From Maricaulis sp. (lineage in GTDB: Bacteria; Pseudomonadota; Alphaproteobacteria; Caulobacterales; Maricaulaceae): a stretch of DNA of 64,000 nt. The DNA is taken from positions 1 through 64,000 of the forward strand of contig NZ_JAEPOL010000007.1 in NCBI RefSeq assembly GCF_017642925.1, read 5' to 3'. The notes below the pieces were generated by a model that was given only the letters and a program-made list of their open reading frames with translations, searched no databases and had not been told where the DNA came from. Shown here piece after piece: positions 16,964-26,463 of the stretch (positions within the stretch are counted from its first letter, which is position 1; each line of letters opens with the position of its first letter). Both the position numbers and the translations under genes were made by a program.

Positions 16964-16998
16964 AAGGCCGCGGAGCTGATTGCTCCGCGGCCTTTTTC
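16964..16998. terminator. Bidirectional terminator between the peptide transporter and the retropepsin-like gene
   Basis: A perfect 13 bp stem AAGGCCGCGGAGC / GCTCCGCGGCCTT with a five-base loop is followed by TTTTTC on the plus side. On the minus side there is TTCTTT, so it can serve both convergent genes. Confidence 0.9.
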
Positions 16999-17018
16999 TT
17001 TACGCCGTCCCTGTCGCG

Positions 17019-17942
17019 CTACTCCTCGCAGGCATAGTCCGGCACGGCTGCGTCGATCTGGAAACTGCCGGTCTCGCGATCGACAGTCACCTCGGCATAT
17101 TGCAGCAGGTCCATGCCCAGCACGATGGCGGGTTCGTTCTCCCAGCCGAGGTGCTCGAAGATGTCGAGATCCGCGTTCAGCACGCGGAGTGACGGGAAGC
17201 ACAGACCACCCATGCGGAACTGCCGGATCGACAGCAGGCTGGCCTCTTCCACCTCGCGGCCGTCAATGCCGCCGACCGTCATCGCCCGCATGACCATGTG
17301 ACGGCTGCCGACCAGGCGATCGAGCGGAACATTCGCGATCGTCCGCGCGCTGCCGCTGTCGAGCATCACCCTCACCGGACGGCTGGCGCGAAGCATGGCG
17401 GCGTCGCCGACCAGCAGGCCGGCCGGATCGATCCGGCCATCGGCGCGGGATGCGGGTGAGGGGGCGAGTTCCAGCCGGGCGGCGGCGAAGTCGACACGGT
17501 ACCGGTCGGTGCGAATGGCGTCGACACCGAGAAGGCCGGCGACGGGGATGGGTTGCCCTTCTTCAACGGGAATGATCACACTCAGGAGGTCGATCGGGGA
17601 CTGGTCTCCGAAATTCAGGCTGTGTAGCGCGAAGCGTTCGGCTTCGAAGCGTGTTGTCAGCGCCTGGACATCGTCGACATGCTCCCATCGCGACTGGAAG
17701 CCCAGCTGCTCTGCGATGGGGGCGGCTATGGCCGTGTGACTGGCGCCGGTGTCGAGAATGAAAGGGAAGGGTCCCGCGTTACCGATGGTCACCGGGAGCA
17801 GAAGGTGACCGCTGGGTGTGCGTTCGAGCGGGATGTCATCTCCGGCAAGAGCCTCGCTGGAATGCGCAGCTCCCGTCGCAAGAACGGCAGCGGCAGCCAG
17901 AGCGGCGCCGGACGCTTTTCGTAGTCTACGGGCATGCGACAT
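17019..17942 (-). CDS. Two-domain retropepsin-like aspartic protease, exported
   Basis: The 307 aa protein starts with a signal-like stretch (residues ~9-30) and carries two aspartyl-protease motifs in one chain: ILDTGASHTAI (D64) and MLDSGSARTI (D195). It therefore may form its active site within a single chain, unlike the dimeric retropepsins. A downstream GMDLLQYAEVTVD is the usual hydrophobic-Gly closing motif. AGGGAGG precedes the ATG at 17942; the longer in-frame form is non-homologous. It probably acts in the periplasm. Substrate unknown. Confidence 0.82.
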   Translation of the reverse strand: MSHARRLRKASGAALAAAAVLATGAAHSSEALAGDDIPLERTPSGHLLLPVTIGNAGPFPFILDTGASHTAIAAPIAEQLGFQSRWEHVDDVQALTTRFEAERFALHSLNFGDQSPIDLLSVIIPVEEGQPIPVAGLLGVDAIRTDRYRVDFAAARLELAPSPASRADGRIDPAGLLVGDAAMLRASRPVRVMLDSGSARTIANVPLDRLVGSRHMVMRAMTVGGIDGREVEEASLLSIRQFRMGGLCFPSLRVLNADLDIFEHLGWENEPAIVLGMDLLQYAEVTVDRETGSFQIDAAVPDYACEE

Positions 17943-18068
17943 GGTCCTGCCTCCCTGCAGGTTGGCCAGCAGCCCCTCGCTGGTCTGTGGTTCCGGATTC
18001 CGGCGCCTGTGCGGCGCTCTCATATTGTCTTGATAGTGTCACGATACGCCGCCCCGGCGCGCGGCTGC

Positions 18069-18100
18069 AAACGGGACCCGGACGTTTCCGGGTCCCGCTG
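18069..18100 (-). terminator. Terminator of the TonB-dependent receptor gene
   Basis: A perfect 11 bp stem CGGGACCCGGA / TCCGGGTCCCG (18072-18097) with a four-base loop lies just after the receptor stop. On the minus strand the T run that follows is short (GTTTGC), so termination strength is uncertain. Confidence 0.6.
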
Positions 18101-18106
18101 CGATCA

Positions 18107-20215
18107 CTAAAACGTGTCCTGGAACCGCAGATAGGCGATCTGGCCGTTCGAGATGTTGCGGTACTCGATGGCGTCGATCACGCCGTCTGCACGCGAGCCG
18201 TCATAGAAGACCCGCCGACGGTCGTCGCCATTGTTGAAGACACCGTCCACCCCGGCGCGCACGGTCATGCCGAACCAGCGTGTTGTCTCAACGTAGATGT
18301 CGAAATCGCCATCGGTGTTGTCAAAGAGCCGGTATTCCTGGGCGAGAAACTCCTCGCCATCGGTGAACCAGTGATAATCCCAGCCCCAGGCGAGTCGTTG
18401 CTGCGGGAAGGTCTGCCGGAAATCCAGGCTGAGTTCCCATTCGCGAATACCCGACCAGTGACGGCTTTCGCCGGTGAGCGGGTCGTCCACCTTGGTGTCG
18501 TACCATTCCAGGAAGACATCGATCACGGCATTGCTCAGCCCGAACCGGTCCAGCGGCGAAGTCAGATTGCCGGTGACGCGCAGATTGGTGCCGTCGCCGA
18601 TATTGCCCGGTGCGTCGAAGACACCGTCATCGGTGATGATCGGCACCCAGCCGTCGAGGTCCTGGATCCAGTCATAGCCGACCTGTAGCGAGAAGGAGCC
18701 GTCTTCGCCGAACCGCCGTTCCCATTCGGCCTCAATGGTCCAGGTCCGCTGGGGCACATAGTCAGGATTGCCGAGAACGGGATTGTCGTCGGCAACGTCG
18801 ATGGAGCTGGCAAACTTGTCGAATTCCAGCTGGTCGACATCCCGCCGCGCCGTGAAGCGCAGCCGGTTTCGCTCGTCCTGGCGCCAGTTCAGCGTCACGC
18901 TGGGCTTGGCATAGGTGAAGCTGCGCGACTGTTCCGCATCGCCTGTCTGGGTGATTTCGGAGAATTCGTAGCGCAGCCCTGTTTCCACGCTCAGCCGGTC
19001 ACTGGCCGCCCAGACATGATTGGCGAATATCTCGCTGCGGGTCTCCTCGACCCGCGTCGACGAGACCGGCAGCGGGATGGGCGTGACAACCGTGCCGTCA
19101 TCCTCGAACAGGTCCAGGTCGGTATCGCGGGCATTGATCGCGGTTTCCGCCCCGATCTCGAAAGAATGGGTCGGGTTCGGATTCCAGGACAGCGTCTGGC
19201 GAAGCGCGGTTTCCTCGTAGTCGCCCTCAAAGCTGACTATGGTTGCGCCGACGAATCCTGTCTCGGCGTCGTAGAGCTCATAGGGCTCCGGCCCGTCCTC
19301 CCAGCTCTCGCGGCTGACCAGCAGGATTGTGCTGGAAGACAGGGTGTCGGTGAAATCGCGGTTATAGGTCAGCGTCGCCGATGCTTCCCGGCCCTCATCC
19401 TGCGTCTGGTTCCGCTCGATGGCGACAAGGGAACCGGACGTGTCGCTTATGAAGTCGATCGCACCCCGGTGCCAGGACCGGGCTTCGATCCGGCCGTCGA
19501 AACGCAGGCGCGACCGCTCGTCGATGGCCCAGTTCACCGAGACCGTTGGAATGATCTCGGAATAGGCACGCTGATCGGAAACCCGAGAATAGAATTCCGG
19601 TTCGTCATTGCCGTTGTGGAAGGCGTGGTGCCGGCGCACACGATTGCCATCGAAGCCCCCTTCGAGGCCGAGCACGATGTCGGCCGTCCCGACCGGCATG
19701 GAATAGGATATCTCGCTCCAATTCCCTGCGCGTCCTGAATCCGACAGGACAAAGCGTGATGCCCAGGAGCCCGAGCGTCCCGCGCCCTCGCGCAGAATGA
19801 CATTCACCAGGCGCGGATGACCGCGCATATCGTATTGCGGCAGGGCCTCCTGGATCAGCTCGACCCGGGCGACATCCTCTGTCGGGATGCGCTGCAGGAC
19901 GGTCTCCAGCGACAGCGACTTGTTGGATGGCCGCTGACCGTTGATCAGAAGATTGCCGAAACTGTCGCCCAGGCCGCGGCGGTCGGTATCGCCGCCCGAA
20001 AGCGAGAAACCGGGCACCCGGCTGACCATGTCCAGCGCCGTGACCGGCGAATATGTGGCAAAGAAGGCCGGTGCGTAGATCGCTATCCCGGCTTGCGTTT
20101 CGATAATGGTGTCCGCAGTCCCAGCATCTGCGTCATCCCGGAATGCCCAGGCTGAATCACCAAATAGTGCGGCTGTCGCGGCCCCTGCGACCACGCCGAT
20201 AACTGTCCCTCGCAT
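18107..20215 (-). CDS. TonB-dependent outer-membrane receptor
   Basis: The ~702 aa protein has an N-terminal signal peptide, a plug domain (TALDMVSRVPGFSLSGGDTD, then LLINGQRPSNKS and VELIQ), and a long beta-barrel that ends in Phe (LRFQDTF), as outer-membrane proteins do. The plug is of the Caulobacterales style with a short NGQRPSNK loop. The ligand cannot be read from the sequence, and no transport operon is adjacent. The ATG at 20215 follows AGGGG; a TTG eight codons upstream is less likely. Confidence 0.92.
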   Translation of the reverse strand: MRGTVIGVVAGAATAALFGDSAWAFRDDADAGTADTIIETQAGIAIYAPAFFATYSPVTALDMVSRVPGFSLSGGDTDRRGLGDSFGNLLINGQRPSNKSLSLETVLQRIPTEDVARVELIQEALPQYDMRGHPRLVNVILREGAGRSGSWASRFVLSDSGRAGNWSEISYSMPVGTADIVLGLEGGFDGNRVRRHHAFHNGNDEPEFYSRVSDQRAYSEIIPTVSVNWAIDERSRLRFDGRIEARSWHRGAIDFISDTSGSLVAIERNQTQDEGREASATLTYNRDFTDTLSSSTILLVSRESWEDGPEPYELYDAETGFVGATIVSFEGDYEETALRQTLSWNPNPTHSFEIGAETAINARDTDLDLFEDDGTVVTPIPLPVSSTRVEETRSEIFANHVWAASDRLSVETGLRYEFSEITQTGDAEQSRSFTYAKPSVTLNWRQDERNRLRFTARRDVDQLEFDKFASSIDVADDNPVLGNPDYVPQRTWTIEAEWERRFGEDGSFSLQVGYDWIQDLDGWVPIITDDGVFDAPGNIGDGTNLRVTGNLTSPLDRFGLSNAVIDVFLEWYDTKVDDPLTGESRHWSGIREWELSLDFRQTFPQQRLAWGWDYHWFTDGEEFLAQEYRLFDNTDGDFDIYVETTRWFGMTVRAGVDGVFNNGDDRRRVFYDGSRADGVIDAIEYRNISNGQIAYLRFQDTF

Positions 20216-20253
20216 TGTACCCCTGACGAGTTGTGCCAACCCAGCGTCCCTTG

Positions 20254-20309
20254 ACTACTGGGGTAGTACATGGCGGGGGTCTATAATACGTAAGCTTTCG
20301 TAAGGTGCA
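20254..20309 (-). promoter_or_regulatory. Candidate promoter and control region of the TonB-dependent receptor
   Basis: On the minus strand a TATTAT -10 box (20283-20288) has in its upstream spacer the direct repeat CTTACG-N4-CTTACG (10 bp period). Downstream, before the start, lies the palindrome ACTAC-TGGG-GTAGT (20254-20267). The -35 is weak, which fits an activator-dependent promoter. The regulator is unknown. Confidence 0.35.
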
Positions 20310-20349
20310 TCACGCGCCTGTTATGCGGCCGTGTTGCTGCGGTGCGGCA

Positions 20350-21765
20350 TCAGCTGCCGGCGCCGCCCACCGTCAGGCCCGAGATCTTCAGGCTGGGCTG
20401 GCCGACACCGACGGGTACGCCCTGGCCGGCCTTGCCGCACACACCGACGCCCGGATCCATCTCGAAATCGTCGCCGATCATCTCGATGCGGGTGAGGGCG
20501 GTCGGCCCGTCGCCGATCAGCGTGGCGCCCTTCACCGGCGCAACCACTTTCCCGTCCTTGACGCGATAGGCCTCGGTACACTGGAAGACGAACTTGCCGG
20601 AGGTGATGTCGACCTGGCCGCCGCCGAAATTGACGGCATAGATGCCGTCTTTCAGGCTTTCGAGCATTTCCTCGCGCTTGTGATTGCCGGCCAGCATGTA
20701 GGTGTTCGTCATGCGCGGCATGGGCGGATGGGCATAGGATTGCCGGCGGCCATTGCCGGTCGGCTTGTGGCCCATGAGGCGGGCATTCATGCGGTCCTGC
20801 ATGTAGCCGGTCAGGATGCCGTCCTCGATCAGCACGGTGCGCTCGGTCGGCGTGCCTTCATCGTCGATGGTCAGCGAGCCGCGGCGCTTCTCCATCGTGC
20901 CGTCATCGATCACGGTGACGCCCTTGGCGGCGACCTGCTGGCCCATGCGTCCGGCAAAGGCGGATGTGCCCTTGCGGTTGAAATCGCCTTCCAGGCCGTG
21001 GCCGACGGCCTCGTGCAGCAGCACGGCCGGCCAGCCGGGGCCCAGCACGACGTCGAACACACCGGCCGGCGCGTCGACGGCGTCCAGATTGACCCGGGCG
21101 ATCCGCAGCGCCTCGTCCGCCAGCGGCTTCCAGGCGTCCGGCGCAATCCAGCGGTCGAACTCGGCGCGACCGCCGGCACCGGCAGAACCGGTCTCGCGGC
21201 GGCCGTCACGTTCTACGGTGACCTGGACGTTCAGGCGCACCAGCGGCCGGATATCGGTCTTGATGTCGCCATCGGCGCGGATGATCGAGATATTGCGCTT
21301 GGCGCCGGCGATCGAGGCGGAGACCTGCACCACACTGGCGTCCTTGGTGCGGCAATAGGCGTCGATCTCCTGCAGCAGCTTCACCTTGGTGTCGAAGGCG
21401 GGATGCGCGACCGGGTCGACGGCGTCGTAGAGCTTGCGATTGGTGCCCGCCGGCGGCGGCGCCAGAACACCGGCATGACCGCGCTTGACGGCGCTGGCGG
21501 TTTCCGCAGCGCGCTTGACGGCATCCAGCGTCGGGTCGGAGGAGTGCGCATAACCGAAAGCCTCGCCCGCCACGCAGCGCAGTCCGAAGCCGCGGTTGGA
21601 GTCGAAGCTCGCCGACTTCAGACGCCCGTCGTCGAAGACGAGCGATTCCGAAACGGCCGTCTCCAGGAAGAGCTCGCCATCGTCGGCGCCGGACATCGTG
21701 TCGGCAAGGACCGGTGTAACGTCCTCGACGTCGAATTCGAATTGTTCGATCGGTTCGTCAGACAT
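20350..21765 (-). CDS. tldD: Metalloprotease TldD
   Basis: TldD works with TldE as a zinc protease that processes small peptides and degrades unfolded ones. The 471 aa protein has the HExxxH motif in LLHEAVGHGLEGDF and the C-terminal block DGIYAVNFGGGQVDITSGKFVF, which carries the third ligand region. Length fits TldD. No tldE is in the window. The gene is alone, divergent from the cytochrome oxidase operon, with a 393 bp non-coding gap to coxB. Confidence 0.95.
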   Translation of the reverse strand: MSDEPIEQFEFDVEDVTPVLADTMSGADDGELFLETAVSESLVFDDGRLKSASFDSNRGFGLRCVAGEAFGYAHSSDPTLDAVKRAAETASAVKRGHAGVLAPPPAGTNRKLYDAVDPVAHPAFDTKVKLLQEIDAYCRTKDASVVQVSASIAGAKRNISIIRADGDIKTDIRPLVRLNVQVTVERDGRRETGSAGAGGRAEFDRWIAPDAWKPLADEALRIARVNLDAVDAPAGVFDVVLGPGWPAVLLHEAVGHGLEGDFNRKGTSAFAGRMGQQVAAKGVTVIDDGTMEKRRGSLTIDDEGTPTERTVLIEDGILTGYMQDRMNARLMGHKPTGNGRRQSYAHPPMPRMTNTYMLAGNHKREEMLESLKDGIYAVNFGGGQVDITSGKFVFQCTEAYRVKDGKVVAPVKGATLIGDGPTALTRIEMIGDDFEMDPGVGVCGKAGQGVPVGVGQPSLKISGLTVGGAGS

Positions 21766-22074
21766 GGCGGCACTCCAGAAGCGGTTTCACGAGCATGACA
21801 TAGTCGACCGGGGAGGACGAGGGAACACGCGCAGGTCAGCGAAGCCGCAGCCGCGGCGGGCAATACCCGAGCAATTCGTTGCGGGCGGCTGAGACGTTTG
21901 GCCGCATACTGAGTCGGTGCCAGCGGCCTATAGTCGCATCACCAATCGGGGCTTTGTCGCGCGAATGCTTCGCAGTTTCGGTTGGTCGGGGAGTGTAGGG
22001 CGTTTCAAATCAATAGCTTGCCGGCTATTCGGATATCATGTGCGAATGCCGGTACAAAAAATGCCGTTGACGGC
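21766..22074. other. Non-coding gap between tldD and the cox operon
   Basis: No gene or structured RNA is recognised in this stretch. It should contain the tldD promoter on the minus strand and upstream control of the cox operon. An AT-richer segment runs from about 21995 to 22060. The cox promoter itself is listed separately. Confidence 0.5.
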
Positions 22075-22103
22075 CTGACACGGCCGTGACCGGGCTCTAT
22101 ATT
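22075..22103 (+). promoter_or_regulatory. Promoter of the cytochrome oxidase operon
   Basis: CTGACA (-35, 22075-22080), a 17 bp spacer, and TATATT (-10, 22098-22103), each five of six matches to the sigma-70 consensus. It lies 55 bp before the coxB start. No other good promoter is seen in the gap. Confidence 0.6.
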
Positions 22104-22158
22104 CCGCCGCCATCGGCGGGGGATTCCTGCCTTAATGCCTGACTTGTATGGGGAAGCC

Positions 22159-22998
22159 ATGCGATTCCTGACCGCACTCGTGCTTACTTGGACAACCGCC
22201 GCTGCCGGCGCACTCGCAACGCCCGGCCAGCCGACGGACGGCCATCTGGGCTTTCAGCCGGCCGTCACGCCGATCATGGAACGCGTGACCAGTTTCCATA
22301 ACATCCTGCTCTGGATCATCATTCCGATCACGATCTTCGTGATGGGTCTGCTGCTGTGGGTGATGATCCGCTACAACCGCAAAGCCAATCCGCAAGCCAG
22401 CAAGAACAGCCATAACACGCTGCTCGAAGTGGTCTGGACGGCGGTGCCGGTCATGATCCTGATCGTGATCTCGGTCTTCTCCTTCCCGCTCCTGTACTTC
22501 CAGGACGAGATTCCGGAAGCCGACTTCACCATCAAGGCGACGGGCTATCAGTGGTATTGGGGCTATGAGTATCCCGACCACGAAGTGCCGCAATACATCT
22601 CCACGATGGTCGCGGAAGAGGATCTGTCCGAAGGCCAGCTGCGCAATCTGTCGGTCGACTATCCGCTGGTCGTTCCGGTTGATGCCGTCGTTCGCCTGCA
22701 GGTGACTGCGGCCGACGTGATCCACAACTGGGCGATGCCGTCCTTCGGCACCAAGATGGATGCCATTCCGGGCCGCATCAACGAAGCCTGGTTCCAGGTG
22801 ACCGAAGAGGGCACCTATTACGGCCAGTGCTCGGAGCTGTGCGGCATCCGCCACGCTTTCATGCCGATCGAGGTTCACGTCGTGTCGCAGGACACGTTCG
22901 ACGCCTGGGTCGAGGCCGGTCCGGGTTCGGACGAGGCCAATGCCGTGATTGCTGAATATTCCGCCGCGCGGGAAACGCGCCTGGCGCAACTCGACTAG
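22159..22998 (+). CDS. coxB: Cytochrome c oxidase subunit II
   Basis: Carries the CuA centre that takes electrons from cytochrome c. The 279 aa protein has a signal peptide, two transmembrane helices (near residues 50-72 and 90-113), and a periplasmic cupredoxin domain with the CuA ligands in VIHNW and GQCSELCGIRHAFMP. The aromatic patch YQWYWGYEYPD for electron entry is present. The ATG at 22159 has GGGGA seven bases upstream and was preferred to one at 22135. First gene of the oxidase operon. Confidence 0.96.
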   Translation: MRFLTALVLTWTTAAAGALATPGQPTDGHLGFQPAVTPIMERVTSFHNILLWIIIPITIFVMGLLLWVMIRYNRKANPQASKNSHNTLLEVVWTAVPVMILIVISVFSFPLLYFQDEIPEADFTIKATGYQWYWGYEYPDHEVPQYISTMVAEEDLSEGQLRNLSVDYPLVVPVDAVVRLQVTAADVIHNWAMPSFGTKMDAIPGRINEAWFQVTEEGTYYGQCSELCGIRHAFMPIEVHVVSQDTFDAWVEAGPGSDEANAVIAEYSAARETRLAQLD

Positions 22999-23012
22999 GG
23001 ATGGGCTGAACC

Positions 23013-24629
23013 ATGTCTGCTGACGCCGCTACGCACGACGATCACACCCCGAGCATGTGGGACTGGCGCCGCTGGGTGCTGTCCACCAACCACAAGGACA
23101 TCGGCACGATGTACCTGGTCTTCGCGATCTTCGCGGGGATCATCGGCGGTGCCCTGTCCGGCCTGATGCGCTGGGAACTCATGGAGCCGGGCCTGCAGGT
23201 CTTCAACAACGGCTTCTGGGGCAACGAGCACAATTACAACGTCGCCACGACGATGCACGGCCTGATCATGATCTTCTTCATGGTCATGCCGGCGATGATC
23301 GGCGGTTTCGGCAACTGGTTCGTGCCGCTGATGATCGGCGCGCCGGACATGGCCTTCCCGCGGATGAACAACATCTCGTTCTGGCTGCTGCCCTTCGCTT
23401 TCGCGCTGGCGGTGATGTCGATGTTCGTGCCGGGTGCCGGTGGCGACATGGGTTTCGGCGGTGGCTGGGTGCTCTACCCGCCGCTCTCGACTTCGGGCCA
23501 TAACGGTCCGGCGATGGATCTTTTGATCCTGTCCCTGCACATCGCGGGTGTCAGCTCGATCCTGGGAGCCATCAACTTCATCACCACGATCTTCAACATG
23601 CGCGCTCCGGGCATGACGATCCACAAGATGCCGCTCTTCGTGTGGTCGGTGCTGGTGACCGTCTTCCTGCTGCTGCTGTCGCTGCCGGTCCTGGCCGGCG
23701 CCCTGACCATGCTGCTGACCGACCGCAATTTCGGCACGACCTTCTTCGATCCGATGGGCGGCGGCGATCCGGTGATGTACCAGCACCTGTTCTGGTTCTT
23801 CGGCCACCCGGAAGTCTACATCCTGATCCTGCCGGGCTTCGGCATCATCTCGCACATCGTGTCGACCTTCTCGCGCAAGCCGATCTTCGGCTATCTCGGG
23901 ATGGCCTACGCCATGGTGGCGATCGGCTTCATCGGCTTCATCGTGTGGGCGCACCACATGTACACGGTCGGCATGCCGGTCGATCTGAAGGCTTACTTCA
24001 TTGCGGCCACGATGGTGATCGCGGTGCCCACGGGCATCAAGATCTTCTCCTGGATCGCGACGATGTGGGGCGGCTCGATCGAGTTCCGCACACCGATGAT
24101 GTGGGCGATCGGTTTCATCTTCCTGTTCACCGTGGGCGGCGTGACGGGCGTCGTGCTGGCCAATGCCGGCGTCGACCAGTCCCTGCACGACACCTACTAC
24201 GTCGTGGCGCACTTCCACTACGTGCTGTCTCTGGGTGCCGTCTTCGCGATCTTCGCAGGCTGGTACTACTGGTTCGAGAAAATCTTCGGTGTGAAGTACA
24301 ACTCGATCCTGGCGCGTCTGCAGTTCGCCTTCTTCTTCATCGGCGCGAACGTGATCTTCTTCCCGCAGCACTTCCTGGGTCTGCAGGGCATGCCGCGCCG
24401 CTATGTCGACTATGCCGACGGGTTCGCCCTGTGGAACTACGTGTCCACGGTCGGCTACATGATCATGCTGGTGGGTATGGTGCTGTTCTTCCTGGTGCTC
24501 ATCGATGCGATGATCCGCCGCCGGAAGGCCGACGCCAATCCGTGGGGCGAAGGCGCCACGACGCTGGAGTGGACCCTGTCTTCTCCGCCGCCTTTCCACC
24601 AGTTCAACGAGCTGCCGAAGATCAAGTAG
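23013..24629 (+). CDS. coxA: Cytochrome c oxidase subunit I (aa3 type)
   Basis: Catalytic subunit with heme a and the heme a3-CuB site. The 538 aa protein has 12 membrane helices. Heme and copper ligands are visible in [26 protein letters not shown] (His, plus the K-channel Glu and cross-linked Tyr), [10 protein letters not shown] and [10 protein letters not shown]. The D-channel segment [12 protein letters not shown] is present, so this is an A1-type oxidase. It follows coxB by 14 bp and precedes ctaB by 5 bp. Confidence 0.98.
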   Translation: MSADAATHDDHTPSMWDWRRWVLSTNHKDIGTMYLVFAIFAGIIGGALSGLMRWELMEPGLQVFNNGFWGNEHNYNVATTMHGLIMIFFMVMPAMIGGFGNWFVPLMIGAPDMAFPRMNNISFWLLPFAFALAVMSMFVPGAGGDMGFGGGWVLYPPLSTSGHNGPAMDLLILSLHIAGVSSILGAINFITTIFNMRAPGMTIHKMPLFVWSVLVTVFLLLLSLPVLAGALTMLLTDRNFGTTFFDPMGGGDPVMYQHLFWFFGHPEVYILILPGFGIISHIVSTFSRKPIFGYLGMAYAMVAIGFIGFIVWAHHMYTVGMPVDLKAYFIAATMVIAVPTGIKIFSWIATMWGGSIEFRTPMMWAIGFIFLFTVGGVTGVVLANAGVDQSLHDTYYVVAHFHYVLSLGAVFAIFAGWYYWFEKIFGVKYNSILARLQFAFFFIGANVIFFPQHFLGLQGMPRRYVDYADGFALWNYVSTVGYMIMLVGMVLFFLVLIDAMIRRRKADANPWGEGATTLEWTLSSPPPFHQFNELPKIK

Positions 24630-24634
24630 GTGGC

Positions 24635-25630
24635 ATGTTGGACACGCTGACCCAAACCGGCGTTACGCACGCAGAGGGCGGGGCTGTTTCGACAGCCTCG
24701 CCCCGCGACTTTTTCGACCTGATGAAACCGCGGGTGATGACGCTGGTCGTCTTCACTGCCTTCTCCGGTCTGGTCGCGGCCCCGGTCGACATGGACCCGT
24801 TCCTGGCCTTCATGTCGATCCTGTGCGTGGCCATGGGCGCCGGCGCTGCCGGTGCCCTCAACATGGCCTATGACGCGGATATCGACGCCACGATGAAGCG
24901 CACCCGCAAGCGGCCCGTGCCGCGTGGTGCGGTCTCGGTGTCGAATGCCTACGGGTTCGGCGTGGTGGCTGCCGTGCTGTCGGTCCTCTTGATGGCGCTG
25001 TCGAGCAATTATCTCGCGGCAGGCCTGCTGGCCTTCTCGATCTTCTTCTACTCGGTCATCTACACGATGATCCTGAAGCGTTCGACGCCGCAGAATATCG
25101 TGATCGGCGGGGCTGCCGGTGCCTTCCCGCCCATGATCGGCTGGGTCGCGGCGACGGGTGAAGTCTCGCTCGACGCGGTCATCCTGTTCATGATCATCTT
25201 CCTGTGGACGCCGCCGCACTCCTGGGCGCTGGCACTCTACAAGTCCGGCGACTATGCCGCGGCCGGCGTGCCGATGATGCCGGTGGCCAAGGGTCCCAAA
25301 TCGACCCGGCTGCAGATCCTGCTCTATTCGATCGTCATGGTCGTGTTCGCCGGCGCGCCCGTCCTGACCGGGCTCGGCGGTCTGGCCTATGCCGCGACCT
25401 CGCTGGGCGGCGGTGCGCTGTTCATGCTGCTGGCCTGGCGCGTCTTCGCATCGCGGGCCGGTGAAGCCGGTTCGGCCGAAGAGGGTGAGCTTTACGCCGT
25501 TCGCGCCGGCGACAAGGCCGCTCGCGATCTCTTCGCCTATTCGATCGGCTATCTGGCCGCGCTGTTCGCGGCGCTGATTGCCGAACACGGGCTGGGCGCC
25601 TATCTCGCTGTTCCGGGAGTAACGGGATGA
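24635..25630 (+). CDS. ctaB: Heme O synthase (protoheme farnesyltransferase)
   Basis: An inner-membrane UbiA-superfamily enzyme that farnesylates heme B to heme O, the precursor of heme A. The 331 aa protein has the Asp-rich motif NMAYDADIDATMKRTRKRP and the PPHSWALALYKSGDY segment, with about nine membrane helices. The ATG at 24635 lies five bases after the coxA stop, with AGGTGG before it. Its stop overlaps the next start (ATGA), so the two are coupled. Confidence 0.95.
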   Translation: MLDTLTQTGVTHAEGGAVSTASPRDFFDLMKPRVMTLVVFTAFSGLVAAPVDMDPFLAFMSILCVAMGAGAAGALNMAYDADIDATMKRTRKRPVPRGAVSVSNAYGFGVVAAVLSVLLMALSSNYLAAGLLAFSIFFYSVIYTMILKRSTPQNIVIGGAAGAFPPMIGWVAATGEVSLDAVILFMIIFLWTPPHSWALALYKSGDYAAAGVPMMPVAKGPKSTRLQILLYSIVMVVFAGAPVLTGLGGLAYAATSLGGGALFMLLAWRVFASRAGEAGSAEEGELYAVRAGDKAARDLFAYSIGYLAALFAALIAEHGLGAYLAVPGVTG

Positions 25631-25830
25631 GCGATCGCGACGACAATTTCGGTTTCCATCATCGTGAAGGCCAGGCGACGGGCGAGCATGTCCGTCTGAC
25701 GCCGGAACAGGAAAAGGCCCGCAAGCGCCGCAATGTCTACATTGCCTGGGGCCTGGTGGCCTTCATGGTCGCGGTCTTCCTGATCACGGTTGTGCGCCTG
25801 AGCCAGAATATTGCGGGAGCGGCCGGATGA
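25627..25830 (+). CDS. Small single-helix protein of the cox operon (CoxF-like)
   Basis: The 67 aa protein has a charged N-terminal half (LTPEQEKARKRRN) and one membrane helix (residues ~37-58, YIAWGLVAFMVAVFLITVV). It sits between ctaB and ctaG with ATGA overlaps on both sides, the position of the small coxF gene in rhizobial oxidase operons (from memory). A role in oxidase assembly is inferred from position only. Confidence 0.85.
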   Translation: MSDRDDNFGFHHREGQATGEHVRLTPEQEKARKRRNVYIAWGLVAFMVAVFLITVVRLSQNIAGAAG

Positions 25831-26390
25831 AGCGTCTTTGGCAGAATGCGAACACGCGCGTCGCGCTGATGGCCGGCACCACGGCGGTCGTGATGGTTGG
25901 CGCGGCCTTTGCCGCCGTGCCGCTCTACAACCTGTTCTGCAAGGTCACCGGGTATGGCGGCACGACGACGGTCGCCATGGGCGAGGCCGGTGCGATCCTC
26001 GATCGTGAAGTGACCGTGCTGTTCGACGCCAATATCAGCCGCGATCTGCCCTGGGAGTTCCATCCCGTGCAGCGCTCGATGACGGTGCGGATCGGCGAGA
26101 CGGCGCTGGCCTATTACACGGCCACCAACACGTCCGACCATCCGATCACCGGCGTGGCGACCTACAATGTCGCGCCCTTCAAGGCCGCGTCTTATTTCTC
26201 GAAGCTGGAATGTTTCTGCTTCACCGAACAGACCCTGGAACCGGGTGAGAGCGTCGAAATGCCGGTACTGTTCTTTGTCGATCCGCTGCTCGACGAGGAA
26301 AGCCGACTGGACGACATCACGACACTTACCTTGTCCTACACGTTTTTTGAAACCGAGGGGGATGCGGCCTCGTCCGACGCCGCGCCTTAG
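25827..26390 (+). CDS. ctaG: Cytochrome c oxidase assembly protein CtaG/Cox11
   Basis: Delivers copper to the CuB site of subunit I. The 187 aa protein has one N-terminal membrane anchor (residues ~12-32) followed by a periplasmic immunoglobulin-like domain. The copper motif is CFCFTEQ, and the SKLECFCF context is typical. PLYNLFCKVTGYGGT near the anchor is a family signature. Its start overlaps the preceding small gene by four bases. Confidence 0.95.
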   Translation: MKRLWQNANTRVALMAGTTAVVMVGAAFAAVPLYNLFCKVTGYGGTTTVAMGEAGAILDREVTVLFDANISRDLPWEFHPVQRSMTVRIGETALAYYTATNTSDHPITGVATYNVAPFKAASYFSKLECFCFTEQTLEPGESVEMPVLFFVDPLLDEESRLDDITTLTLSYTFFETEGDAASSDAAP

Positions 26391-26409
26391 CATTGAACCT
26401 TGACGCCCC

Positions 26410-26425
26410 GCCCTGTAATCAGGGC
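26410..26425 (+). other. Intercistronic hairpin between ctaG and coxC
   Basis: GCCCTG-TAAT-CAGGGC is a perfect six-base-pair hairpin with no T tract. It could set mRNA stability or processing between the assembly genes and subunit III. Low certainty. Confidence 0.35.
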
Positions 26426-26463
26426 GCATCAAGGGGCTGATTTGAAATCGCAGGAGATTCGCG

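Noticed and set aside
22067-22103. TTGACG as -35 of the cox promoter
   Set aside because: The spacer to TATATT would be 25 bp. CTGACA at 22075 gives the normal 17 bp.
22995-24599. Long minus-strand frame opposite coxA
   Set aside because: Composed almost only of His, Arg, Asp and Glu, as expected from the complement of membrane-helix codons. coxA is certain.
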